Below are positions 7,075 through 13,378 of a stretch of DNA of 14,917 bases, piece after piece (positions within the stretch are counted from its first letter, which is position 1; every line of letters begins with the position of its first letter). Origin of the DNA: Thermoplasmata archaeon (lineage in GTDB: Archaea > Thermoplasmatota > Thermoplasmata > WALJ01). The notes under the pieces were generated by a model. It had not been told where the DNA came from, did no database searches, and was given only the letters and a program-made list of their open reading frames with translations. The translations under genes and the position numbers were made by a program. The DNA lies in assembly GCA_015522885.1 (NCBI GenBank), contig WALJ01000202.1, forward strand, positions 1 to 14,917, written 5' to 3'.

Positions 7075-7443
7075 TCATTTTCGTATCTTTTCTATGTCCC
7101 CGGCTATTTCCTTCAGCAGGTCAGCCGCCTTTCCCGGGTCTGTTATAGCCACCGAAGCCGTTCCCTTGTTTATGCCGGCAGATGAACCGAGCTCTGCCTT
7201 GGTCGGGACATAGCCGTATGGTGTGGACTTCTCCTCGCAGAGCAGGGGAATATGTGCAAGAATCTCCGGTGGGGAGGTGTCTTCCGCCATTACCACAAAC
7301 TTCGCCTCTCCGCGCTCCACTATCTTTGTGACCTCGTTCGTTCCTTTTCTTATCCTTCCGGTATCTCTCGCAAGCTCCACTGCTTTGTGTATCTTTTCCG
7401 CGAGTTCCTTCGGTGTTTCGAATCTGACAAATATTGCAGTCAT
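7075..7443 (-). CDS. rpl7ae: Ribosomal protein eL8 / L7Ae, kink-turn-binding protein
   Basis: A 122-residue L7Ae protein. It binds kink-turns in the 50S ribosome, in box C/D and H/ACA guide RNPs and in RNase P. The RNA-binding signature RIRKGTNEVTKIVERGEAKF, the segment EDTSPPEILAHIPLLCEEK and YGYVPTKAELGSSAG are clear. It is the first gene of a five-gene minus-strand block. The ATG at 7443 is preceded by AGGAGGT with good spacing. A TATA box at 7519-7513 predicts a leader of about 47 nt that begins right at a stem-loop (7487-7454), whose 3' arm covers part of the ribosome-binding site. Autoregulation is therefore plausible. Confidence 0.97.
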   Translation of the reverse strand: MTAIFVRFETPKELAEKIHKAVELARDTGRIRKGTNEVTKIVERGEAKFVVMAEDTSPPEILAHIPLLCEEKSTPYGYVPTKAELGSSAGINKGTASVAITDPGKAADLLKEIAGDIEKIRK

Positions 7444-7453
7444 TTTATTACCT

Positions 7454-7487
7454 CCTGTGTGACCCGTAGGGCCGCATCACTCACAGG
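7454..7487 (-). promoter_or_regulatory. 5' leader stem-loop overlapping the L7Ae ribosome-binding site
   Basis: In the minus-strand RNA, CCUGUG (7487-7482) pairs perfectly with CACAGG (7459-7454). Inside, UGA pairs with UCA after a 2-nt AG bulge, and CCC pairs with GGG around a UAC loop. The 3' arm includes the first three bases of the AGGAGGU ribosome-binding site. The predicted start of transcription, near 7490, is just before the 5' arm, so the leader is essentially this hairpin. Part of the 5' side reads AGUGAUGC, resembling a box C. Confidence 0.55.
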
Positions 7488-7512
7488 TGAGATGTCTGCT
7501 AACTTCATGCAG

Positions 7513-7519
7513 TATAAAA
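7513..7519 (-). promoter_or_regulatory. TATA box of the ribosomal protein operon
   Basis: TTTTATA on the minus strand, preceded by a purine-rich GAAAACAG element. The predicted start is near 7490. It lies back to back with the rightward TATA box at 7555-7564, so the two promoters share about 36 bp. Confidence 0.6.
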
Positions 7520-7554
7520 CTGTTTTCCTGTAAGCACCCTTCGAAAGGGAGAAG

Positions 7555-7564
7555 TTATATATAG
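7555..7564 (+). promoter_or_regulatory. TATA box of the ATPase/TPR gene
   Basis: TTATATATAG follows the purine-rich AAGGGAGAAG, a plausible BRE. Transcription would start near 7585, leaving about 16 nt of leader before the ATG at 7601, with only a weak GGATGGT as ribosome-binding site. Confidence 0.6.
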
Positions 7565-7600
7565 CACCTCATTCACTTTATCCTCTAGGATGGTATTCGT

Positions 7601-9928
7601 ATGCTGACAGAATCAGGATTTGAGACGCAGAAGGTATTCATTGACCGCACGATGGAACTCGCAAAGCTTCATACGGCACTGAAAGTAGCCTCTTCCGGCA
7701 AGGGGAGGATTATACTGGTGGAAGGTGAAGCGGGGATAGGAAAAACCGCATTGATAGAGCGTTTTCTCAGTGATAAACATGATGTGAAGATTAATAGAAG
7801 CGAAGGAAAGTACGGGGAGAGCGAACCTTATGCACCTATAAAAGAAGTCATGGGAACAAAAGAGATGGGCGAAGAACTCGCTCGAGAAATCCCTCTTCTC
7901 GGTCTGATGCCTCTTCCGAGTTCCAGAAAAAAGGAGCCTGAAAATCTCAGCGATAAGAGGGACAAGATGTTTGACGCCTTTGTTTCTTTCATAAAAAGAA
8001 GCACAAAGAAGACGACAACAATATATATTCTGGATAACGCTCATTGGGTGGATGAAGCCTCCGCAAAGCTGATTTTGAGAGCACTTCCCAAGCTTGAGAG
8101 TTCAAAGATACTTTTCATAATGATGTACCGGCCGGAAGATGTTCCGAAGAGCGGTGCCGTGGAAGACCTGATATCTCAACTGAAAGTTCTGGAGGCATCC
8201 AGCACCATAAAACTTCAGAGATTCGGATACGAAGATGTTGTGGAAATGATAAAAGCTATCCTCAAGAGGGACGACCTCCCCAAGAGCTTCGTAAATACCG
8301 TGTATAAGGAAACCGAAGGCAATCCCATGTTCGTACAGGAGCTTCTTCTATCTCTCGTACATGAAGGGGTTATCGACCCGACATCCTATTCAAAAATAGA
8401 GACGGGTAAAATAAGAGTTCCCCCCACTATAAAAGAGGTTCTTCTGAGAAAGATTGCGAAACTGAATCCGGATGCGAAGAGCGTTCTGAGCTATGCGGCC
8501 ATTATAGGTGTCAGATTTGATTTCGGAACTCTTCAGAGCCTTACGGGGATAGATGAAGAAAGACTTCTGGATGCGGTGGATAAGCTTCTGGAAACGGGAA
8601 TAATAGAGGAGGATACGACAACAGATGAAGAAGTGTACAGCTTCTCATATATCCAACTGAAGGAAATAGTGGAAGCCTCTCTAAGTAAGAGCAGGAGGAG
8701 GGTTATTCACAAAAAGATAGGGGAACACATGGAAAAAACAGGCTATGACGCATACTCCGTAACCGAGCATTTCCTCAAAGGAGGTGTCTATGACAAAGCC
8801 TACAAATACGCCATAAAAGCCGCCGAGAAGAGCATAGAATCTCTTGGTTTCGAATCGGCTGTCCACTATTATAACATAGCTCTGGAAGCGCTCGAGAAAA
8901 TGAGCGGTGAAAAGAACGAGGAAGAACTTGTAGATATACTGGTCAAGCTCGGAAATCTGTATAAGATTCTCGGGGAATGGGATGAAGCGATCAAAATTTA
9001 TTCCCGTACTCTGGAACTGGCGGAAAAGATCGGAAAGGACGATGTCCTTGCGGATGTGAACCTGTCCATGGGTGCAATAGAAAAAAGCAGAGGGGAATGG
9101 GATGATGCGAACGTCTATTTCGAAGCCGCTAACAAAGTAGCGAAGAGGATGAGAGACTATCATAGAATGGGAGATGCGGAAAGGTTTCTGGGATATGTCC
9201 ACTGGAGGCGGGGAGAGTATGCGGATGCGGTTTCCCATTACACGACCGCCATAAAATATGCCAAAGAAACGAACGATTCGGGCATGGCCGGAAAGATATT
9301 CGTAGAGATGGGCAATGTGTATTCGGATATGGGAAACATAGAGAAAGCCATAGAATATTACCAGAAGAGTATTCCGCGTCTGAAAAAGATAAGGGAGTAT
9401 CAGGAAATTGCCCGCGTCCTTAACAATCTGGGAGACAGCCATCTCCAGCTCGGCAACTGGGACAAAGCCGTGGAATACTTCGGGAGGTCGGAAGAGGCCG
9501 CCGCCAAGATAGGTGACATAAACTTGATAGGCTGGGCTCTTTTCAACGGAGCGGAGGCATACGCCAGAAAAGGGGATGTGAAAAAAGCGAAGAAATACTG
9601 TGACGAATCCTATGGCCTTATGGGAGAGATGGACGACAAGGTCGCCATAGGTTCCATTCACCGGGTATACGGGATAATATATGCTGCCGACAAAAAATGG
9701 GATGATGCTGTAAAACACCTTCAGTTGAGTGTTAAGATATTCAAAGACCTGGACATACCACACCTTCTTGCACAATCCCTGTTTGAACTCGGGAGTGTCT
9801 ATGCCAAAAAAGGTGAGACCAAACATGCCGAGAAGAATTATGAAGAGGCTCTGAAGATGTTCAAAAAGATTAACTCGAAATTCAACATAGAAAAGGTCAG
9901 CAAAGCACTGGAAGAACTCAAGACGTGA
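7601..9928 (+). CDS. STAND-type signalling ATPase with C-terminal TPR array
   Basis: A 775-residue protein of the MalT/AAA_16-like ATPase class. The N-terminal region begins FIDRTMELAKLHTAL. Walker A GEAGIGKT is at 42-49, and Walker B (IYILDNAHWVDEAS) is near 140-153. MMYRPED follows, then a TEGNPMFVQELLLSL segment and a winged-helix-like region (VLSYAAIIG...LLETGIIEED), the usual order in these switch ATPases. From about 415 to the end I count nine TPR-like helical pairs of about 40 residues with W/xDA or xKA signatures. No LuxR-type DNA-binding domain, membrane segment or nuclease is fused, so the output is unknown. It is divergent from the ribosomal operon and overlaps the convergent GNAT gene by 11 nt at the 3' end. 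An ATG at 7590 is out of frame. A role in nucleotide-dependent signalling is inferred from the family. Confidence 0.85.
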   Translation: MLTESGFETQKVFIDRTMELAKLHTALKVASSGKGRIILVEGEAGIGKTALIERFLSDKHDVKINRSEGKYGESEPYAPIKEVMGTKEMGEELAREIPLLGLMPLPSSRKKEPENLSDKRDKMFDAFVSFIKRSTKKTTTIYILDNAHWVDEASAKLILRALPKLESSKILFIMMYRPEDVPKSGAVEDLISQLKVLEASSTIKLQRFGYEDVVEMIKAILKRDDLPKSFVNTVYKETEGNPMFVQELLLSLVHEGVIDPTSYSKIETGKIRVPPTIKEVLLRKIAKLNPDAKSVLSYAAIIGVRFDFGTLQSLTGIDEERLLDAVDKLLETGIIEEDTTTDEEVYSFSYIQLKEIVEASLSKSRRRVIHKKIGEHMEKTGYDAYSVTEHFLKGGVYDKAYKYAIKAAEKSIESLGFESAVHYYNIALEALEKMSGEKNEEELVDILVKLGNLYKILGEWDEAIKIYSRTLELAEKIGKDDVLADVNLSMGAIEKSRGEWDDANVYFEAANKVAKRMRDYHRMGDAERFLGYVHWRRGEYADAVSHYTTAIKYAKETNDSGMAGKIFVEMGNVYSDMGNIEKAIEYYQKSIPRLKKIREYQEIARVLNNLGDSHLQLGNWDKAVEYFGRSEEAAAKIGDINLIGWALFNGAEAYARKGDVKKAKKYCDESYGLMGEMDDKVAIGSIHRVYGIIYAADKKWDDAVKHLQLSVKIFKDLDIPHLLAQSLFELGSVYAKKGETKHAEKNYEEALKMFKKINSKFNIEKVSKALEELKT

Positions 9929-10523
9929 ATGCTATAAGGAGATAATCCGCAGGCCTGTCGCCTGGGCTCCATGCAAATTTTTCCACCTTTCCCAGCACTC
10001 TCCCGCCGACAGAATCATAGAGCGATATGGCCGGATAAAGGTCGGGAAATGTTATTCCGTAGCCTCTTTTATTGAGAGACTCTATTCTTTTCATAGCAGT
10101 GAGCAGCAGAACCTTTCCTATGCCCTCTTTCCATCTCGACGGATGCACCGCCAGAATCTCCAAAAATGCTGAATTCTCATCCAGTTTTATCCCTATCTCC
10201 CCGAAAAGTCTGCTGTACTCCTCGAATACGTCTTTTTCTTTGATGTCATAATTGAGGCCTATTACACCGATTATTTTTCTATCTTCAACCGTGAATATCT
10301 CATCCAGCTCGTTTTCCAGCCTCCGTTTCAGAAAAGGTCTGTATGTCCTTCTAAACCCCTCTTTCCAGCCGATTTCTCCCGGTATCGGTTTCTCGTAGAG
10401 CCATTCGAGAGCCGGATACTTTCCCCCGGTGGCCATATACACATCCATGAGGAGGGCATATATCTCTTCGAATCTTGCCAGCAGTTCCCTGCTTCCGCCT
10501 CTATATTTCTTTATCTCTGTCAT
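9918..10523 (-). CDS. GNAT-family N-acetyltransferase
   Basis: A 201-residue protein with the GNAT fold pattern. A strand (FLEILAVHP) leads into the acetyl-CoA-binding loop SRWKEGIGKVLL near residues 127-141, followed by a helix. A later SLYDSVGGRVLGKVEKF segment corresponds to motif B. In the loop the usual first Gln/Arg of Q/RxxGxG/A is Trp (WKEGIG), a modest deviation. The N-terminal 115 residues form a longer, less typical half with YRPFLKRRLENELDEIF. The substrate cannot be inferred. The ATG at 10523 is preceded by GAGG. It lies within the upstream 48-codon ORF, so the two are probably translated from one transcript. Its 3' end overlaps the convergent ATPase gene by 11 nt. Confidence 0.8.
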   Translation of the reverse strand: MTEIKKYRGGSRELLARFEEIYALLMDVYMATGGKYPALEWLYEKPIPGEIGWKEGFRRTYRPFLKRRLENELDEIFTVEDRKIIGVIGLNYDIKEKDVFEEYSRLFGEIGIKLDENSAFLEILAVHPSRWKEGIGKVLLLTAMKRIESLNKRGYGITFPDLYPAISLYDSVGGRVLGKVEKFAWSPGDRPADYLLIAFTS

Positions 10524-10647
10524 ATCTTTTCCTCAGAAAGCCTTTGCCAGAAAGCTTCTTCAGGGTTTCTGCGCTCCCGTTCAGCATTACGAGCATCCCG
10601 CTCATCAGCATGAGCAGGGTTATTGCGATTGAGATTGCTTTCTTCAT
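10501..10647 (-). CDS. Small single-span membrane or secreted peptide upstream of GNAT
   Basis: A 48-residue ORF starting with ATG at 10647. It begins MKKAISIAITLLMLMSG, a positively charged start followed by about 20 hydrophobic residues rich in Leu and Met (five Met in the first 21). It ends in a basic, polar tail with KKLSGKGFLRKRYDR. This looks like a small membrane protein or uncleaved signal anchor. A strong TATA box at 10687-10680 predicts transcription from about 10657, 10 nt before the ATG. The TAG stop lies 23 nt inside the GNAT gene, whose ribosome-binding site is within this ORF. I recognise no family. The promoter position, hydrophobic pattern and overlap support a real gene. A leader ORF without a stable product is the alternative. 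Confidence 0.5.
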   Translation of the reverse strand: MKKAISIAITLLMLMSGMLVMLNGSAETLKKLSGKGFLRKRYDRDKEI

Positions 10648-10679
10648 CTTCTCGCTTCAAGTTAGCACATGAGATTTGC

Positions 10680-10687
10680 TTTATATA
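10680..10687 (-). promoter_or_regulatory. TATA box for the small ORF / GNAT transcript
   Basis: TATATAAA on the minus strand is a near-consensus box, placing transcription near 10657. GCATA motifs on the plus strand (TATGC on the coding strand) recur at 10693-10697, 10720-10724 and 10728-10732, just upstream of it. Confidence 0.6.
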
Positions 10688-10765
10688 TGTTTGCATACTC
10701 TATACAACCTATCGGCCTCGCATAGATGCATACCCAGAAAACCCTCTCGGCAATAGTATCGGCGC

Positions 10766-11290
10766 TCATTTCCTCCCTTCCCAGAACCTCACGAAGGTGT
10801 CCACCATCGCATCCAAGAAGCTCTGCCTGTATGTTATCAGAACCTTTGCGACACGCTCCTCCTCTATCACGTAGTATCTTCCGTTCTCATCCTTTTCGAT
10901 GATACGAGCCTGAGCCAGCCTTTTCAGATGATAGGAAAGAGTCGAAGGAGAGACATTGAAGTGCCCTTTCATCTCACCGTGGGTCGAATGAGGGTGCATC
11001 ATCAGGTGGAGGACTATCAACCTCGGAAGTTCCTGTCTGAGTATCGAAAGATACTTCTTATCTCTGGCATCCACATCCGCACCGCCTTTGGCCGGATAAT
11101 AGGTAAGAAGCCTTCCTTCCTTCCTTTCCACGATTAACCCGTGCTTTTCAAGGAACCTTATCTGATACCTCAGGGTGCCGAGAGCCATTCCCGTCTTTCT
11201 CTGAAGTTCCCTCATGTGTATTCCGGGAAACTCTTTTATCGCCTCGAAAAGGCGCCTTCTGGCATCCAGTTGAAGTACCTTGTCTTCCAT
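10766..11290 (-). CDS. Tandem winged-helix transcription regulator
   Basis: A 174-residue protein with two ArsR-like winged helices. The first (about 8-66) has LRYQIRFLEKHGLIVERKEGR as recognition helix and wing. The second (about 88-146) has PSTLSYHLKRLAQARIIEKDENGRYYV. A C-terminal helix with VRFWEGRK follows. Double winged-helix regulators of this kind are common in euryarchaea and usually bind DNA without a separate ligand domain; I see no metal-binding cysteines. The ATG at 11290 lies 1 nt after the stop of the upstream three-TM gene (TGATATG), so the two proteins are translationally coupled and probably act together. The target could be its own operon or the promoter at 10680, but no operator is proven. 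Confidence 0.85.
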   Translation of the reverse strand: MEDKVLQLDARRRLFEAIKEFPGIHMRELQRKTGMALGTLRYQIRFLEKHGLIVERKEGRLLTYYPAKGGADVDARDKKYLSILRQELPRLIVLHLMMHPHSTHGEMKGHFNVSPSTLSYHLKRLAQARIIEKDENGRYYVIEEERVAKVLITYRQSFLDAMVDTFVRFWEGRK

Positions 11291-11291
11291 A

Positions 11292-11549
11292 TCATTCCTT
11301 TCCGAAGAGCATTATCAGTAGAACTACCACTATTATGAGGTCTATTCCGGCCCATATCTGATAGGTAAGCTTCTGGATGCCTGCGATGTCAAGAAAGAGC
11401 AGTATACCTTTCAACAGGAGGAGAGCGCTCACCGCCGATATGGAGAGCATCCTTCTGAGACCAGTCCTACTGTACGCTATCAGGGAGAGCAGGAGAAGCA
11501 GAGCGCTCACCGCCGTGATTATCCCTGCGATTACGGGAAGTGTATCCAC
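11292..11549 (-). CDS. Small three-TM membrane protein coupled to the regulator
   Basis: An 85-residue, very hydrophobic protein with three predicted membrane helices at about 5-26 (VIAGIITAVSALLLLLSL), 33-54 and 64-82. Short basic loops (SRTGLRR) lie between the first two. No known family is recognised. The start is GTG at 11549 with GGTGAT just upstream; no ATG is available in the frame nearby. It is followed 1 nt later by the winged-helix regulator. Such membrane-protein/HTH pairs often form a sensing unit in archaea, but here that is only suggested by gene order. A TATA-like TTTTAAG near 11581 could drive the pair separately from the upstream gene. Confidence 0.7.
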   Translation of the reverse strand: MDTLPVIAGIITAVSALLLLLSLIAYSRTGLRRMLSISAVSALLLLKGILLFLDIAGIQKLTYQIWAGIDLIIVVVLLIMLFGKE

Positions 11550-11595
11550 AATATCACCGCTCGTTTATACGCATCCCTTAAAATTAGTTTTGGTC

Positions 11596-11925
11596 TCAGA
11601 GACTGAATGCGAGGTATGCGATTACGGCGGAGACTATTCCTATTATCAGTAAAAGAAGGCCCAGTTCCTCCTCGGCGAGGGTCTTTCTCCTCCATCTGGT
11701 CTTGCTGTCCAGATTTACTACAGTACTTGATATCATAGAAGTGGGCTGAGTGCTTTTTATAGATGTGGTAGCGGCTGCTGGTCCTGTCTGGAAGGTCAGA
11801 AAGAGCAAACCGACGACTATTATGACTATTGAAAGGCAGATGGTTTTGTCGGCACCGACGGAAGCGAGCCCCATTAGAGAAATAGCCAAGCCTATCAGAA
11901 ACCCAATATGGGGAATTTTGTTCAT
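11596..11925 (-). CDS. Small membrane protein with polar middle segment
   Basis: A 109-residue protein with two hydrophobic helices near the N-terminus (about 7-22 and 28-46). A Thr/Ser-rich polar stretch with a basic KTRWRRK cluster (about 50-83) follows, then a C-terminal helix ending in LAFSL (about 87-108). No family is recognised. The ATG at 11925 is preceded by AGGTGA, and a TATA box at 11974-11966 predicts transcription from about 11944. It is the first gene of a likely minus-strand unit with the three-TM protein and the winged-helix regulator, 46 nt upstream of the former. The position suggests a shared envelope or sensing role, but nothing in the sequence proves it. Confidence 0.65.
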   Translation of the reverse strand: MNKIPHIGFLIGLAISLMGLASVGADKTICLSIVIIVVGLLFLTFQTGPAAATTSIKSTQPTSMISSTVVNLDSKTRWRRKTLAEEELGLLLLIIGIVSAVIAYLAFSL

Positions 11926-11965
11926 GCTTTCACCTAAATGTAGATTAAAGTATGTTATACTCTGT

Positions 11966-11974
11966 TATATTTAA
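11966..11974 (-). promoter_or_regulatory. TATA box for the 109-residue membrane protein gene
   Basis: TTAAATATA on the minus strand, about 30 nt before the predicted start near 11944, which leaves a leader of about 19 nt carrying AGGTGA. Confidence 0.55.
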
Positions 11975-12024
11975 GCTTTTCTGATGTCGGCTGTGTGTTG
12001 AGCGCATTATTTATAGTCGCCGAC

Positions 12025-12042
12025 CTGACTTTGCTGACTTTG
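12025..12042 (+). repeat. Tandem 9-bp repeat in the divergent intergenic region
   Basis: CTGACTTTG occurs twice head to tail (12025-12033 and 12034-12042), just upstream of the TATA-like element at 12054-12062. The spacing of less than one helical turn and the position suggest a protein-binding site, but chance is possible. Confidence 0.4.
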
Positions 12043-12053
12043 TTAACTTATGA

Positions 12054-12062
12054 TATTTATAT
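12054..12062 (+). promoter_or_regulatory. TATA-like element upstream of NAC, predicting a structured leader
   Basis: TATTTATAT would place transcription near 12084, directly before two small hairpins (GCAG/CTGC at 12087-12098 and CCAC/GTGG at 12110-12120), giving a leader of about 72 nt. A second, weaker box TTAAAT at 12127-12132 predicts a start at about 12155, which would make NAC leaderless. No Shine-Dalgarno sequence precedes the NAC ATG. Confidence 0.4.
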
Positions 12063-12155
12063 CTCTGACTATAATCCCTGTACCCTGCAGCTTCCTGCGG
12101 TTTGCTTCTCCACTTCGTGGCAATCCTTAAATCCCCTCCCTCTTTTCTCCCATAC

Positions 12156-12497
12156 ATGTCCCCGAGAATCGACCCGAGACAGATGAAGCGGATGATGAAG
12201 CAGCTTGGAGTCCAGACAGAGGAAATAGAAGGCGTGGAAGAGGTGCGGATGCTCACATCCGGAAAGGAATACATCTTCAGGAAACCGGAAGTCACGATGA
12301 CCGTTGTTCAGGGTCAGAAGACATTTCAGCTTGTCGGAGAGCCTGAAATCGTGGAAAGAGAGGATGCCGTTCCCGATGAAGATATAAAGCTGGTCATGGA
12401 ACAGACCGGAGCGGACTACGAGGAGGCGAAAAAGGCTCTTGAAGAGAATGACAGAGAGCCTGCAGAGGCTATAATAGCCATAATGTCGAATAGGTGA
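12156..12497 (+). CDS. nac: Nascent polypeptide-associated complex protein (archaeal NAC)
   Basis: A 113-residue homologue of eukaryotic alpha-NAC, which binds the ribosome near the exit tunnel and contacts emerging chains, in archaea as a homodimer. The N-terminus SPRIDPRQMKRMMKQLGV is the basic ribosome-contacting segment. The NAC core spans about 20-70 (EYIFRKPEVTMTVVQGQKTF). A UBA domain fills the C-terminal 40 residues (DIKLVMEQTGADYEEAKKALEE in part). The frame is open back to 12102, but the conserved N-terminus and the TTAAAT box 26 bp upstream support the ATG at 12156. The stop TGA overlaps AGGTGA, the ribosome-binding site of the fumarase alpha gene 4 nt on, so a chaperone and a central-metabolism enzyme share a transcript. 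Confidence 0.93.
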   Translation: MSPRIDPRQMKRMMKQLGVQTEEIEGVEEVRMLTSGKEYIFRKPEVTMTVVQGQKTFQLVGEPEIVEREDAVPDEDIKLVMEQTGADYEEAKKALEENDREPAEAIIAIMSNR

Positions 12498-12501
12498 GTA
12501 T

Positions 12502-13377
12502 ATGATAGATAAAGAGACCGTGGAAAATCGGGTATTCGAGCTGTTAAAGAAGGCATCTACAGGCGTTCCACCCGATGTTCGGAAAGCCCTCGAAAATGCA
12601 CATTCCCGCGAGAGCGAGGTTGTCCCGAAGATGCAGATGAAAGCCATACTGAAGAACGTAGAAGTTGCGGAGACTAACTCGCTTCCCCTGTGTCAGGACA
12701 CGGGTGTGCACATCTTCTTTGTTAAAGGCAATTTAAAACTCATAGATTCGTTCTCCGAATTCGAGGAGAGCATAAGGAACGGACTGAAAAGAGCCACCGA
12801 AGAGGTTCCGCTCAGACCGAATGCGGTGCACCCGATAACGAGGAAGAATTCGGGAGACAACACAGGTGTCCGAATGCCCTACATAAACTATATTCCGACG
12901 GACGACCCGTGGCTGGAGATAACGGCATTCCCGAAGGGCGCCGGCTCGGAGAACATGAGCTTCATGTCGATGCTCACACCGTCTCAGGGTCTGAAAGGAA
13001 TAAAGAAATTCGTTCTCGACTGTGTGATAAGGTCCGGTGGAAAGCCCTGCACACCGACGGTTATAGGTGTCGGGATAGGCGGAACATCGGATATTGCTAT
13101 GCACATAGCCAAGGAGGCGCTCCTCAGGCCGATAGGTGACAGGCATCCCGAGAAGGATATGGCCGAGCTTGAGGAAGAACTGCTGAGAGCCATGAACGAG
13201 ACAGGCATAGGCCCCATGGGCCTCGGAGGCAAAACCACGGTTCTGGATGTTCATGTGGAATACGCATACTGCCACACGGCGAGCCTTCCCGTTGCAGTCA
13301 ATACCCAGTGCTGGACAGGGAGAAGAGCGAGAGCGAGGATTTACGAGAACGGAAAAATAGAGAATATGGAGGGATAA
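12502..13377 (+). CDS. fumA: Class I fumarate hydratase, alpha subunit (Fe-S)
   Basis: A 291-residue catalytic Fe-S subunit of the two-part class I fumarase, which interconverts fumarate and malate in the TCA cycle. LPLCQDTGVHIFF carries the first cluster ligand, Cys64. Cys183 (GGKPCTPTVIG) and Cys270 (NTQCWTGRRA) match the spacing of the other two ligands of the [4Fe-4S] cluster in this family. GVGIGGTSDIAM and GIGPMGLGGKTTVLDVH are family signatures. The paralogous tartrate dehydratase alpha subunit is the main alternative; genes of the TCA cycle are not otherwise visible here to decide. AGGTGA precedes the ATG, and the beta subunit starts 1 nt after the stop. Confidence 0.9.
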   Translation: MIDKETVENRVFELLKKASTGVPPDVRKALENAHSRESEVVPKMQMKAILKNVEVAETNSLPLCQDTGVHIFFVKGNLKLIDSFSEFEESIRNGLKRATEEVPLRPNAVHPITRKNSGDNTGVRMPYINYIPTDDPWLEITAFPKGAGSENMSFMSMLTPSQGLKGIKKFVLDCVIRSGGKPCTPTVIGVGIGGTSDIAMHIAKEALLRPIGDRHPEKDMAELEEELLRAMNETGIGPMGLGGKTTVLDVHVEYAYCHTASLPVAVNTQCWTGRRARARIYENGKIENMEG

Positions 13378-13378
13378 A

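Noticed and set aside
7454..7487. Canonical kink-turn in the L7Ae leader
   Set aside because: Only the bulged strand fits. The second strand has CA where GA is expected and the next pair would be G-G, so I report a hairpin and not a proven kink-turn.
8681..9826. 381-codon open frame antisense to the TPR region
   Set aside because: Long antisense frames arise from the codon bias of the sense gene. The sense TPR pattern is clear, and the antisense translation has no recognisable domain.
12060..12130. Possible tRNA or box C/D RNA in the region before NAC
   Set aside because: The two hairpins do not form a cloverleaf, no T-loop GTTCRA sequence is present, and no proper C and D box pair is found.
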